Of a stretch of DNA of 64,000 bases, positions 1 through 8,771 are shown piece by piece (the stretch's first letter is position 1; every line of letters starts with the position of its first letter). Where the stretch lies: NCBI RefSeq assembly GCF_023111095.1, contig NZ_JALGYW010000003.1:193446-257445 (forward strand), given 5' to 3'. Position numbers and translations under genes: made by a program. The stretch comes from Maribellus sp. YY47. GTDB taxonomy: Bacteria; Bacteroidota; Bacteroidia; Bacteroidales; Prolixibacteraceae. The notes below the pieces were generated by a model. That model was not told the origin of the DNA. It made no database searches and saw nothing but the letters and a program-made list of their open reading frames with translations.

Positions 1-150
1 CAGGTATATGAACCTAAACGGCGTTCCGTATTTTTTAATCAGATACTTTAAAGAGATGCCGTGAAACGTCAGGTAATTGTCTCTTAAATCAAAGCCTTCC
101 TGCGGAAAGTAGTAGCTTTGTTCAATCAAATCAAAATAGCTATTCTTCAT
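1..150 (-). CDS. Fold-III PLP decarboxylase (arginine decarboxylase-like), N-terminal fragment
   Basis: A start codon at 148-150 opens a minus-strand frame that stays open to the left edge, giving 50 residues. The N-terminus (MKNSYFDLIEQSYYFPQEGF, later LIKKYGTPFRF) resembles the beginning of Bacteroidota decarboxylases of the alanine-racemase fold (arginine/diaminopimelate type), where the 'KYGTP' segment precedes the PLP-binding barrel. It is divergent from the carboxy(nor)spermidine dehydrogenase and nspC genes, so a role in making agmatine or another diamine for polyamine synthesis is a reasonable inference. The catalytic lysine and all other diagnostic residues lie outside the window, so the substrate cannot be decided. 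Confidence 0.6.
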   Translation of the reverse strand, partial: MKNSYFDLIEQSYYFPQEGFDLRDNYLTFHGISLKYLIKKYGTPFRFIYL

Positions 151-550
151 TCTACGTAACCATAAAGAGTTTATTCGTTTTTATTTTGACCGCAAATTAA
201 ATCATTTTTTTCCGAGAAATATTATGTGAATTCTTAAAAATTGAAAACTGTAGATTACAATCGGAAAACACGGCCTCACACAAAGATAAAAACCTGATGT
301 TCAGCACAAAATAAAAACAACCAAAACTTCACATTTCATATTTCAATAAATCGCAGCCTCTTCATTCCCGGTTCAACTTCAGCTACATTTTAATTCCATG
401 TCTAATTTATGCTATTCATTCAAAAACAGATGAATTTGGCATTAAAAAAAATATTTAATTTGCCCCCTGTTGGAATAAATCGTGAGGATCATTCCGGCAT
501 TCAACTAAAGTTCAGTATTTTTAAAGGAATTTTTAAAACAGGAAATTAAA
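151..550. other. Divergent intergenic region
   Basis: This 400-base AT-rich stretch separates the two divergent polyamine genes and should carry both promoters. Near matches to the TAnnTTTG box occur (TGAATTTG near 434, TTAATTTG near 460) but without a convincing TTTG element at the right spacing. I see no open frame, repeat or stable hairpin in it. Confidence 0.5.
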
Positions 551-1744
551 ATGAGTAAAGTATTAATAATCGGAGCCGGGGGTGTTGGCCGTGTTGTTGC
601 CAGTAAATGCGCCGACAATCCGGAAGTTTTTTCAGAAATTTTGCTGGCCAGCCGTACTAAATCGAAATGCGATGTAATTGCAAAAGAAGTGGGGAAAGGC
701 CGGATTCAAACTGCGCAACTCAATGCTGACAATGTAGCTGAAACAGTTGCCCTGATTAAATCTTTCAAACCGGAACTCGTTATTAACGTGGCGCTTCCTT
801 ACCAGGACCTGCCTATTATGGATGCTTGTCTGGAAACCGGCGTTAACTATCTTGATACCGCCAATTACGAACCCAAAGACGAAGCCAAATTTGAATACAG
901 CTGGCAGTGGGCTTACCACGACCGCTTCAAGGAAAAAGGAATTATGGCAGTACTGGGTTGCGGTTTCGACCCGGGAGTAACCAGCATTTACACCGCTTAT
1001 GCAGCCAAACATCATTTCGACGAAATGCATTATCTCGACATCGTTGACTGCAACGGCGGAGACCACGGTAAAGCATTTGCCACCAATTTCAATCCTGAAA
1101 TCAATATCCGCGAGATTACGCAGAACGGCCGCTACTGGGAAAACGGCCAATGGGTGGAAACCAAACCATTTGAAATCAAGAAAGCCTTGAATTACCCGAA
1201 TATCGGCGCACGTAATTCGTATGTTCTTTATCACGAAGAGCTGGAGTCGTTGACGAAAAATTTCCCGAGTTTGAAACGTGCCCGTTTCTGGATGACTTTT
1301 GGCGACGAATATTTAACTCATCTTCGCGTAATCCAAAACATTGGCATGTCGCGCATCGACCCTGTTAAATACAAAGGAGTTGACATTATTCCGCTGGAAT
1401 TCCTGAAAGAAGTACTTCCAAACCCGGGCGATCTGGGCGATAACTACACCGGCGAAACTTCGATTGGTTGCCGCATTAAAGGGATTAAAGACGGACAGGA
1501 AAAAACCTATTACGTTTGGAACAACTGCAGCCACCAAAAAGCTTACGAAGAAACCGGAACACAAGGCGTATCTTATACAACCGGAGTACCGGCCATGTTA
1601 GGCGCCATGATGGTGCTTACCGGAAAATGGAAAGGTGAAGGCGTATTTAACGTTGAAGATTTCGATCCGGATCCATTCATGGAACGCATCGGAGAATTCG
1701 GACTTCCGTGGCAGGAAGAAATAAACGGCGATCTGGAACTTTAA
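551..1744 (+). CDS. Carboxynorspermidine/carboxyspermidine dehydrogenase (saccharopine dehydrogenase family)
   Basis: A 397-residue enzyme of the saccharopine-dehydrogenase fold. The N-terminus has the Rossmann fingerprint GAGGVG (residues 8-13), and a conserved block GCGFDPGVTS lies near residue 138. In this family the enzyme reductively condenses aspartate semialdehyde with diaminopropane or putrescine using NADPH, giving carboxynorspermidine or carboxyspermidine. The next gene on the same strand encodes the matching decarboxylase, which supports this role over true saccharopine or homospermidine metabolism. A rho-independent-looking terminator follows the stop at once, so the downstream nspC may be transcribed partly on its own. 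Whether the diamine is putrescine or diaminopropane cannot be read from sequence. Confidence 0.85.
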   Translation: MSKVLIIGAGGVGRVVASKCADNPEVFSEILLASRTKSKCDVIAKEVGKGRIQTAQLNADNVAETVALIKSFKPELVINVALPYQDLPIMDACLETGVNYLDTANYEPKDEAKFEYSWQWAYHDRFKEKGIMAVLGCGFDPGVTSIYTAYAAKHHFDEMHYLDIVDCNGGDHGKAFATNFNPEINIREITQNGRYWENGQWVETKPFEIKKALNYPNIGARNSYVLYHEELESLTKNFPSLKRARFWMTFGDEYLTHLRVIQNIGMSRIDPVKYKGVDIIPLEFLKEVLPNPGDLGDNYTGETSIGCRIKGIKDGQEKTYYVWNNCSHQKAYEETGTQGVSYTTGVPAMLGAMMVLTGKWKGEGVFNVEDFDPDPFMERIGEFGLPWQEEINGDLEL

Positions 1745-1761
1745 TTAAGATAGAAGCTTCG

Positions 1762-1791
1762 AGCCCCGAGTCAAAAGCTTGGGGCTTTTTT
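1762..1791 (+). terminator. Terminator hairpin after the dehydrogenase
   Basis: AGCCCC at 1762-1767 pairs with GGGGCT at 1781-1786 (extended by a further pair or two with one mismatch) and is followed by six T residues. It lies 17 bases after the stop codon. Confidence 0.7.
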
Positions 1792-1850
1792 CTCTCCATT
1801 CTGAACAAATATACTTTTGCCTTTTTACTTTACACTTTTAAATTGAAACA

Positions 1851-2987
1851 TTGAACTACCAAGAAATTCCTTCCCCGGCTTTTGTGCTGGACGAAAAATT
1901 ACTGAGGAAAAACCTCGAACTCATTAACCGGGTGCAAAACGAAGCCGGGATTGAAATTATCCTTGCATTTAAAGGTTTTGCCATGTGGAGTGCATTCCCT
2001 CTGGTCAGAGAATACCTGAAAGGCGCCACTGCCAGTTCGCTCAACGAAGCACGGCTTTGTTTTGAGGAAATGCAGACACGGGCGCATACCTATTCGCCGG
2101 TGTATCTCGAAAAAGAGTTTGACGAGTTGATGGACTACAGCAGCCACATTGTTTTTAACTCCTTCAGGCAATTTGAAAAATACTATACCAAAACCACTCA
2201 GGCCGACCACAAAATATCGTGTGGAATTCGTGTAAATCCGGAATTCTCGGATGTTGCCACCGATCTTTACAATCCAAGTGCAGCAGGCTCACGATTGGGA
2301 GTGGGCATCGAAAATATGCCCGAAGAACTGCCCGAAGGAATCGACGGAATTCACTTCCATGTGTTGTGCGAATCGGATTCGTTCAGTCTGGAAAGAGTGC
2401 TGAAAAAATTCGAAGCCAAGTTTGGCAAATACCTCCACCAACTGAAGTGGGTAAACATGGGCGGCGGCCATTTAATGACACGGAAGGGCTACGATCACGA
2501 ACACCTGATCAAACTGATGAAAGCTTTCCGCGAAAAATACGATGTAAAAGTTATTCTGGAGCCGGGAAGTGCCATTGCCTGGGAAACCGGGGTGCTTGTT
2601 TCCACCATTCAGGACATTGTGGAACACAAGGGCGTAAAAACCGCCATCCTGGATGTTTCGTTTACCGCACACATGCCCGATACCCTGGAAATGCCTTACC
2701 GTCCAAAAATAATCGGCGCAAGCGAGCCTTCAGATGAAAGCAAATATCTTTACCGCTTAGGTGGTGGAAGTTGTCTGGCCGGAGACTTTATGGAAGCGTA
2801 TGATTTTGGCCGCGAGCTAAAAATAGGCGAACAATTGGTGTTCCTTGATATGATTCATTACACCATGGTAAAAACCACGATGTTCAATGGGGTGAATCAC
2901 CCGGCGATTGCTATTTGGACTGAAAACGATGAGTTGAAAATTGTTCGGAAATTTTCTTACCACGATTTTAAATCCCGGCTTTCGTAA
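1851..2987 (+). CDS. nspC: Carboxynorspermidine/carboxyspermidine decarboxylase
   Basis: A 378-residue PLP enzyme of the alanine-racemase/ornithine-decarboxylase fold. The PLP lysine is K41 in LAFKGFAMW. HFHVLCES (about residue 165), the glycine-rich GGGH, EPGSAIAW and the C-terminal CLAGD cysteine motif follow in the order typical of NspC. It decarboxylates carboxy(nor)spermidine to (nor)spermidine in the cytoplasm. The best start is TTG at 1851 (product begins MNYQEIPSPAFVLDE); the next in-frame ATG at 1983 would remove the PLP lysine. It is co-oriented with the dehydrogenase upstream. The fucosidase gene begins 28 bases after its stop, so the two may be cotranscribed although functionally unrelated. 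Confidence 0.9.
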   Translation: MNYQEIPSPAFVLDEKLLRKNLELINRVQNEAGIEIILAFKGFAMWSAFPLVREYLKGATASSLNEARLCFEEMQTRAHTYSPVYLEKEFDELMDYSSHIVFNSFRQFEKYYTKTTQADHKISCGIRVNPEFSDVATDLYNPSAAGSRLGVGIENMPEELPEGIDGIHFHVLCESDSFSLERVLKKFEAKFGKYLHQLKWVNMGGGHLMTRKGYDHEHLIKLMKAFREKYDVKVILEPGSAIAWETGVLVSTIQDIVEHKGVKTAILDVSFTAHMPDTLEMPYRPKIIGASEPSDESKYLYRLGGGSCLAGDFMEAYDFGRELKIGEQLVFLDMIHYTMVKTTMFNGVNHPAIAIWTENDELKIVRKFSYHDFKSRLS

Positions 2988-3015
2988 AACCAATAAAACA
3001 ATCAAACCAAAACCA

Positions 3016-4809
3016 ATGAAAACCGCTTTTATAACCGGACTACTATTTGTTTTTAGTCTTCAGCTTTTGGCGCAAAAGGATACCAACGAACGTGCCCAAT
3101 GGTTTACCGATGCCCGATTTGGAATGTTTATTCACTGGGGACTTTACAGTGCTGCGGAAGGTTACTGGAAAGGTGAAAAACTCCGTCACGCAAACGATTA
3201 TGCTGAGTGGATTTATTACCGGAATCAGATCAACCGCGACGAATATGTGCAATTGCTCGATCGTTTCGACTGGGACAGCATTGATCCGGAAAAGTGGGTG
3301 ATTCTGGCCAAAAATGCCGGGATGAAATACATTACCATCACGGCCAAACACCACGACGGATTTGCATTATGGGACAGCCAGGTGAGTGATTATGACCTGG
3401 GTGATCATACTTCTCCCAAACGTGATATCATTAAGCAAATGGCGGTAGCCTGTAAAAAACACGGCATTAAACTCGGACTTTATTATTCGCACTGGGTAGA
3501 CTGGGAACATCCCGGAGGCTGGGATCACAGCAAAGAAATTTACAACATCAGTGCAGAAGAATACGACCGCTACTGGCAGGAAAAGGTAATACCGCAAATA
3601 CGCGAATTGCTTACCAATTACGGTGAAATATCTCTGATCTGGTTCGACATGTGGATCAACCACTCGCAATCGATCGTTACCAAAGAGCAGCTCGTACAGC
3701 TAAAAACCATGATCCGCGAACTTCAACCCAATTGTTTGGTCAATTCCCGACTTGGGTTATCCATGGAAGAAGATCCCGACATTGATTTTAAAACACTCGG
3801 CGACAATCAACTGGGTGACAAGAAAGAAGACTTTCCGTGGCAATCGCCCGGCACCGTAGCACATTCGTGGGGTTTTCATTCTTCCGACACGCAATGGAAA
3901 TCAACCTCATCGTTGCTAAAAGCACTGATTGGGAATGCCAGCCTCAACGGCAATTTCATGCTCAATATTGGTCCACGCGCCAACGGAGAAGTGCCCTTCG
4001 AAATTTCTCAACGCCTGCTCGAAATGGGCGAATGGCTAAAAGTGAACGGTGAAGCAGTTTATGGCACCCAGGCTTTTGATTTGAACAAAGAGCAGCACGA
4101 TTGGGGAAAGATCACGTGTAAACAACAAGACGATGTATTCAAACTTTACCTGCACGTTTACAACTGGCCACTGAACAAAAAGCTTTATTTGACCGACGTA
4201 AGCGGAAATCCGGAGAATGCCTATCTTCTGGCCGATAAAAACAAAGCATCGCTGAGCTTCTCCCACAACAGTGTTTACACTGAAATTTCGTTACCCTACG
4301 ACCAGCCCGATCCGTATGTTTCGGTGGTAGTGCTCGAATACAAACAGCGCCCTGCAACGGTAGACGGCATTGTCGCCAAAACCGTTGATGGCGGTTACTC
4401 CCTGCTTCCGGGAAATCAAAGTCCAAAACCGCAAAATGTTGAAATTGTAGCTCCATCGAAATACGAAACGATACCCGCACATGTGATGGTCTCCAAACCA
4501 GAAACCTTCAAATGGAAAATATTTGTGGATGAAGCGGGAGAAAAAAAAGTGGATGTTTCCTATAGTTTTCAGGGAAAAGACACAAAGGGAAAGATCTCTA
4601 TTCTCGCATCCGAATCAACCCTTGAAGAAAACATACACCCCACCGGACTAACCGTAGGTGAACCAAACGAAAACTGGCATGTAGAATCTTACAAATCGCA
4701 CCGGTTCGGCAGCATTCATTTTCCGGAACCGGGCCTTTATGAAATAGAAATGCAAGTAGAACCAGTCGCAAATGAACCGCTAAATTTCCAATGGATATGG
4801 ATAAAATAA
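3016..4809 (+). CDS. Alpha-L-fucosidase, GH29, secreted
   Basis: A 597-residue glycoside hydrolase that should release alpha-linked L-fucose from glycans. The start is the ATG at 3016 because it begins a clear signal peptide (MKTAFITGLLFVFSLQLLAQ); the upstream extension overlaps nspC and is not a secretion signal. GH29 landmarks are RFGMFIHWGLYS near residue 38, KHHDGFALWDS near 115, and LIWFDMW near 215, which contains the expected aspartate nucleophile. Residues from about 370 onward form a beta-rich C-terminal part, longer than the minimal GH29 enzyme. Fucose often caps the same host glycans as sialic acid, so it could work with the sialoglycan locus at 38-54 kb. The adjacent position to nspC gives no functional hint. 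Confidence 0.88.
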   Translation: MKTAFITGLLFVFSLQLLAQKDTNERAQWFTDARFGMFIHWGLYSAAEGYWKGEKLRHANDYAEWIYYRNQINRDEYVQLLDRFDWDSIDPEKWVILAKNAGMKYITITAKHHDGFALWDSQVSDYDLGDHTSPKRDIIKQMAVACKKHGIKLGLYYSHWVDWEHPGGWDHSKEIYNISAEEYDRYWQEKVIPQIRELLTNYGEISLIWFDMWINHSQSIVTKEQLVQLKTMIRELQPNCLVNSRLGLSMEEDPDIDFKTLGDNQLGDKKEDFPWQSPGTVAHSWGFHSSDTQWKSTSSLLKALIGNASLNGNFMLNIGPRANGEVPFEISQRLLEMGEWLKVNGEAVYGTQAFDLNKEQHDWGKITCKQQDDVFKLYLHVYNWPLNKKLYLTDVSGNPENAYLLADKNKASLSFSHNSVYTEISLPYDQPDPYVSVVVLEYKQRPATVDGIVAKTVDGGYSLLPGNQSPKPQNVEIVAPSKYETIPAHVMVSKPETFKWKIFVDEAGEKKVDVSYSFQGKDTKGKISILASESTLEENIHPTGLTVGEPNENWHVESYKSHRFGSIHFPEPGLYEIEMQVEPVANEPLNFQWIWIK

Positions 4810-4891
4810 GTCCTTCGGAGAACAGACCAGTTATCAACAATTGTTAATATCTCCGGTTGATTCAAGGTGAATATAAACCATTGTAAATCAC

Positions 4892-4921
4892 TTGCTTTTT
4901 TCGCTTTTCGTTGTAAATTTG
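4892..4921 (+). promoter_or_regulatory. Bacteroidota sigma-ABfr type promoter for the structured RNA
   Basis: TTG at 4892-4894 is followed 19 bases later by TAAATTTG at 4914-4921, an exact match to the Bacteroidota -7 box TAnnTTTG with correct spacing. A transcript would start near 4926-4930, about 15 bases before the structured segment begins. No coding gene of the right size follows before kdsA. Confidence 0.75.
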
Positions 4922-4927
4922 AAATAT

Positions 4928-5454
4928 CAGGTGAGCGATAAATGACCGCCGGAAATTGTGGAAAAGGCAAAAGTTTCTTAGCTGAATCCGGAGCCAATTC
5001 GAACCGACCTTCGGGACGGCACAATGGAAAGCCGAAGTTTGAACAAGATAATCTGGAATGTCAAAGTTCAGGCAATCATCTGAGAGAATTTCCAGAAGTT
5101 CTTTCAAGATTGGGTCTCCAGGCAGAATGCCAAAAAAACCTCGGTTTTTTCAATGCAGCACTGCTCAGTACAACCGGGAAACCGAAGTTTACTGATGAAC
5201 CTGTACAAATCCGCAAGGAAGAAGACAGGAAGACACTGTAGACACTTCGTTCAGGAAGGTAAACGCGAATGCCGAATGAACTACCCAAAGGTTCAGCCGT
5301 AGAAAGCTAAACCGGGAGGTAAAGGGTCAGGGTTTGTTCGAAAGAACAAGCAGCGGCCAGTCGTAATAACCGTAGCCTGGCACCAACGACAACTTCGGTT
5401 GTCTGGAAGTGGATGGGAACTATTTGTCAAAGAATAGTTCCCATTTGTGTTTTT
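4928..5454 (+). ncRNA. Candidate structured non-coding RNA of about 530 nt, family unknown
   Basis: The 709-base gap between the fucosidase and kdsA genes contains a promoter, a series of hairpins and a terminator but no believable protein. Hairpins include 5004-5019 (UUCG tetraloop), 5133-5150 (7-bp stem, CUCG loop), 5277-5295 (TGAAC/GTTCA), 5334-5349 (TTGTTC-GAAA-GAACAA), 5356-5381 (GCCAG/CTGGC) and 5388-5403 (GACAAC-TTCG-GTTGTC). Such a density of perfect GNRA and UUCG tetraloops is typical of a large folded RNA. I checked for RNase P, tmRNA, SRP and 6S hallmarks and did not see them. Some segments recall group II intron domain I, but no domain V or maturase is present. The 5' end is inferred from the promoter. 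Confidence 0.65.
5413..5454 (+). terminator. Strong terminator of the structured RNA
   Basis: A perfect 12-bp stem, ATGGGAACTATT (5413-5424) with AATAGTTCCCAT (5433-5444), encloses an 8-base loop and is followed by TTGTGTTTTT. It closes the transcription unit 64 bases before the kdsA start. Confidence 0.8.
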
Positions 5455-5518
5455 ATACCCCTGCTAAAAATCGAAACCAAACATTCTTACTACATTTACT
5501 CCGATTAATAAACGAAGT

Positions 5519-6340
5519 ATGATTCCATCGATAGAAAGACTTAAACATACCGATTCCGGCAACTTTTTCCTGATGGCCGGCCCATGTGCCATTGAAAGTG
5601 AAGAAATGGCAATGGAAATTGCAGAGAAAATAAAGACCATTACTGATAAACTTCAGATTCCCTATATTTTTAAAGGGTCGTACAGAAAAGCGAACCGGTC
5701 GCGCATCGACTCATTCTCGGGTATCGGGGATGAAAAAGCCCTGAAGATTCTTAAAAAAGTAGCTGACACTTTTGATATTCCGGTGGTAACCGATATTCAC
5801 AGCGCAGAAGAAGCAGCCATGGCAGCTCAATATGTGGATGTGCTTCAAATTCCGGCATTTTTGTGCCGCCAGACTGATATTCTGGTAGCAGCGGCCCAAA
5901 CCGGGAAAGTAGTAAACATAAAAAAAGGCCAGTTTCTTTCGGCGGCAGCCATGCAATTTGCGGTCAATAAGGTAATCGATAGCGGAAATACTAAAGTTGT
6001 CCTTACAGAACGGGGAACAACCTTTGGTTACCAGGACCTGGTGGTGGATTACCGCGGAATACCTGAAATGCAGGCTATGAATGTTCCGGTAGTGATGGAC
6101 ATTACGCATTCGCTGCAGCAACCCAATCAATCGAGCGGTGTTACCGGAGGCAAACCCGAATTAATAGAAACAGTGGCACGTGCAGCAATCGCCGTAGGTG
6201 TTGATGGCATTTTTATTGAAACACACCCGAATCCGGCTGTAGCAAAATCGGATGGCGCCAATATGCTGAGACTGGATTTACTCGAATCACTTCTGACCAG
6301 GTTAGTTGCCATCAGAAAAACGGTGAACGGTTTTAGATAA
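5519..6340 (+). CDS. kdsA: 3-deoxy-8-phosphooctulonate synthase (KDO-8-P synthase)
   Basis: A 273-residue cytoplasmic enzyme that condenses phosphoenolpyruvate with arabinose-5-phosphate to KDO-8-phosphate for the lipopolysaccharide inner core. Family blocks are complete: AGPCAIES near residue 20, FKGSYRKANRSR near 45, TERGTTFGYQD near 165, DITHSLQQPN near 200, and the ETHPNP...SDGANML end. The length is normal. It starts a short run with the DinB-like and Dabb-like genes (gaps of 20 and -4 bases), which do not belong to LPS synthesis, so the arrangement is probably only transcriptional. Confidence 0.96.
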   Translation: MIPSIERLKHTDSGNFFLMAGPCAIESEEMAMEIAEKIKTITDKLQIPYIFKGSYRKANRSRIDSFSGIGDEKALKILKKVADTFDIPVVTDIHSAEEAAMAAQYVDVLQIPAFLCRQTDILVAAAQTGKVVNIKKGQFLSAAAMQFAVNKVIDSGNTKVVLTERGTTFGYQDLVVDYRGIPEMQAMNVPVVMDITHSLQQPNQSSGVTGGKPELIETVARAAIAVGVDGIFIETHPNPAVAKSDGANMLRLDLLESLLTRLVAIRKTVNGFR

Positions 6341-6360
6341 AAATCATTAAAACTTACTGT

Positions 6361-6840
6361 ATGTTTGATCGAATCGCCAATGAATTGAACACCTTGCTCG
6401 TTGAATGGGAGAACAAACTAATTCTTCTGTCCGAAGAACAAGTTTCTGTACCCTGTAACGGACAAAGTCGAAACATCCGCCAGATCGTGGGACACATGGT
6501 CGATTCTGCCTCAAACAATACACACCGAATCGTTCATCTGCAATACAACGAAATACCGCTGATATTTCCGAATTATGCAACTCACGGAAACAACGACCGC
6601 TGGATATCGATTCAGAATTATGAAAATGAAAATTGGGAAAACCTCGTAAATCTCTGGAAATATTTGCACCTGCATATCATTTATGTCATTCAGCAGATCA
6701 ATCCGGAGAAATTGCAGAATGAATGGGTGGCCGATAAAGATCAAAAAGTAAGCCTCCGGGATATGGTCGATGATTTTCCGAGACATTTCAGATTACATCT
6801 TTCAGAAATTGAAGAACTACTAAAACCTGATAAAAAATGA
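6361..6840 (+). CDS. DinB/YfiT-like four-helix metal-binding protein
   Basis: A 159-residue protein with the helical layout of the DinB/YfiT superfamily. Probable metal ligands are the histidine in VGHMVDSASNNTHRIV (about residue 43) and the paired histidines of PRHFRLHLSEIEELL near the C-terminus. Members are typically thiol-dependent transferases or hydrolases in the cytoplasm, but the substrate is unknown. The stop codon overlaps the start of the next gene by four bases (ATGA), so the two are translationally coupled. Confidence 0.8.
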   Translation: MFDRIANELNTLLVEWENKLILLSEEQVSVPCNGQSRNIRQIVGHMVDSASNNTHRIVHLQYNEIPLIFPNYATHGNNDRWISIQNYENENWENLVNLWKYLHLHIIYVIQQINPEKLQNEWVADKDQKVSLRDMVDDFPRHFRLHLSEIEELLKPDKK

Positions 6841-7259
6841 AAAACAGAAGATCTTTTTTGAAAAAAGCAGTAGCCGGAGCAACACTGGCCGGATTATTAC
6901 CATTTGTAAAAACAGCCTCGGCCGGTGAAGTTAAAATAAGCGGTGCGCTTATCCACCACGTTTTTTTCTGGCTGAAAGAACCGAATAACGAAGCCCACAA
7001 AAAGCAATTGGTGGCTGCATTGCAGGAATTGCTAAAAGTAAAAACCATCAAAATGAGCCATATTGGTTTTCCGGCAGGCACTGAAAACCGTGATGTGGTA
7101 GATCATTCCTATTCCGTTTCGTACATGGTTATGTTCGACGACCAGGCCGGGCAAGACGCCTACCAGGTTGATCCTATCCATTTAAATTTTGTGGAAAAGA
7201 ACCAGCATTTATGGAACAAAGTTGTGGTCTACGACTCGGTAGATAAACCGATCAAATAA
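6837..7259 (+). CDS. Dabb (stress-responsive alpha-beta barrel) domain protein with Tat-like signal
   Basis: A 140-residue protein. Residues 1-30 (MKNRRSFLKKAVAGATLAG then a hydrophobic core ending TASA) match a twin-arginine export signal. The remainder (GALIHHVFFWLKEP near residue 40, VSYMVMFDDQAGQDAYQ near 100) matches the Dabb dimeric ferredoxin-like barrel, where the early HHVFFWLK is the usual signature. Dabb proteins are poorly characterised; some bind small hydrophobic molecules. Here it would be periplasmic. Coupling with the DinB-like gene suggests a shared but unknown task. Confidence 0.8.
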   Translation: MKNRRSFLKKAVAGATLAGLLPFVKTASAGEVKISGALIHHVFFWLKEPNNEAHKKQLVAALQELLKVKTIKMSHIGFPAGTENRDVVDHSYSVSYMVMFDDQAGQDAYQVDPIHLNFVEKNQHLWNKVVVYDSVDKPIK

Positions 7260-7269
7260 TTCCTTTCGC

Positions 7270-8502
7270 TTAGTGAAAGAATAGATAGGCCATTAAGATA
7301 GCCGCAACAATACCGACAAAATCCGCGAACAATCCGCAAACAACTGCGTAACGGGTGTTTTTGATTCCCACCGAACCAAAGTACACGGCCAGAATGTAAA
7401 AAGTGGTATCGGTGGCCCCCTGAACTGTACTTGCAACGCGCCCGACAAAAGAATCGGCTCCGTAAGTGGTCATGGCATCCACCATCATTCCACGTGCGCC
7501 GCTTCCGCTAAGTGGTTTCATTAGTGCAGTTGGAAGCGCTGCAGAAAAGTCGGTGTTCAGTCCCATTTTCTCAAAAGTCCACGAGAATCCGGAAACTACC
7601 CAATCCATTGCGCCCGATGCGCGAAAAACACCAATGGCAACCAAAATCGCCACGAGGTAGGGAATAATCTTCACTGCTGTTTTAAATCCGTCTTTGGCCC
7701 CGTCGATAAAAGCCTCATAAACATTTACCTTTTTAAACAGTGCCATCAGAATAAAAACAACGATCACCGAGAACAAAATAAAATTACTCGCAATGTTGGA
7801 TATATTGGTTATCGCCTCCTGATCGAGCTTCGAAAAATACCAGATTATTCCGCCAATAATGGCGGTTAGTCCTCCCAGATAAGAAAGGATGACTTTGTCG
7901 AGCAGATTGATTTTTTGGTAAAACGCCACAGAAATCAAACCGGCAAGCGTTGAAAAATAAGTTGCCAGCAAAATCGGAATAAATATATCGGAAGGATTTA
8001 CAGCCCCGAGCTGAGCCCGGTAGACCATAATACTGATAGGCAAAAGAGTAAGTCCCGAAGTATTAAGTACCAAAAACATAATCTGCGCGTTTGAAGCGGT
8101 ACTTTTATGCGGATTGGTTTCCTGCATTTCCTTCATCGCCTGAAGCCCCATGGGCGTTGCCGCGTTATCGAGATTTAGCATATTCGCAGCAATGTTCATC
8201 ATGATGGAACCGTGTGCCGGGTGTTCTTTCCCCAATTCCGGAAACAGCTTATTAAAAAAAGGCCCGATCAGCTTTGAAAACACATGTACAATTCCACCTT
8301 TCTCCCCTATTTTCATGATTCCCATCCAGAGCGTCAGCACGCCGGTTAATCCAAGTGAAATTTCGAACCCTGTCTTGGCCATATCAAAAGTGGCGGTCAC
8401 CATTTCGGGGAAAACACCAGTATCTCCCATAAATATCAACTTGACCAAACCAATAACAAACGCAATTAAAAAGAAGAATATAAAGAGGTAGTTTAAAGCC
8501 AT
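7270..8502 (-). CDS. SpmA/SpmB-like double nucleoside-recognition (Gate) domain membrane protein
   Basis: A 410-residue multi-pass membrane protein that reads as a fusion of the two spore-maturation-type proteins. The N-terminal half (to about residue 200) has the SpmA pattern with NIAANMLNLDNAATPMGL, and the C-terminal half has the SpmB pattern with MKPLSGSGARGMM and VQGATDTTFYILAVYFG. Such fusions are common in Bacteroidota that do not sporulate, so a transport role rather than spore maturation is likely; the substrate is unknown. The gene faces away from the upstream operon and ends 10 bases from it, tail to tail. Confidence 0.85.
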   Translation of the reverse strand: MALNYLFIFFFLIAFVIGLVKLIFMGDTGVFPEMVTATFDMAKTGFEISLGLTGVLTLWMGIMKIGEKGGIVHVFSKLIGPFFNKLFPELGKEHPAHGSIMMNIAANMLNLDNAATPMGLQAMKEMQETNPHKSTASNAQIMFLVLNTSGLTLLPISIMVYRAQLGAVNPSDIFIPILLATYFSTLAGLISVAFYQKINLLDKVILSYLGGLTAIIGGIIWYFSKLDQEAITNISNIASNFILFSVIVVFILMALFKKVNVYEAFIDGAKDGFKTAVKIIPYLVAILVAIGVFRASGAMDWVVSGFSWTFEKMGLNTDFSAALPTALMKPLSGSGARGMMVDAMTTYGADSFVGRVASTVQGATDTTFYILAVYFGSVGIKNTRYAVVCGLFADFVGIVAAILMAYLFFH

Positions 8503-8570
8503 ACGGTTTATTGTAAATTCTCTGACATTGTATGCGGATGAAGATAATTATCTATCCCGTCAATTCATCG

Positions 8571-8602
8571 TAAAAATAGAAATCTCTTGCTCATAAAACA
8601 AA
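8571..8602 (-). promoter_or_regulatory. Likely promoter of the SpmA/SpmB-like gene
   Basis: On the minus strand TTTG (8599-8602) is followed after 20 bases by TATTTTTA (8571-8578), seven of eight matches to TAnnTTTG. The start codon lies about 70 bases downstream. Confidence 0.4.
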
Positions 8603-8771
8603 GAATTCCATTCTCCCTTCTCTATTTACATGATTAACATTCCATGACAAGTTAAACCTTCAGCACGAAAATAATGCATTAAATCAATGAGTTTCAACTC
8701 CTGAAAAAACAGGATTGTTTTGCAGAGTCCTGGAATCTGGTTATAATTATAACAGAATCTAACTTAACTTT

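Noticed and set aside
2941-3015. Longer N-terminus for the fucosidase
   Set aside because: It overlaps nspC and would place 25 residues before a clear signal peptide.
4942-5241. Open frame of 99 codons on the plus strand (and an 81-codon frame on the other strand)
   Set aside because: No protein family pattern, and it lies over stable hairpins between a promoter and a terminator; better explained as a structured RNA.
4928-5454. Group II intron
   Set aside because: Some pieces recall domain I, but no domain V hairpin, no maturase and no clear exon junctions were found, so only mentioned as a possibility.
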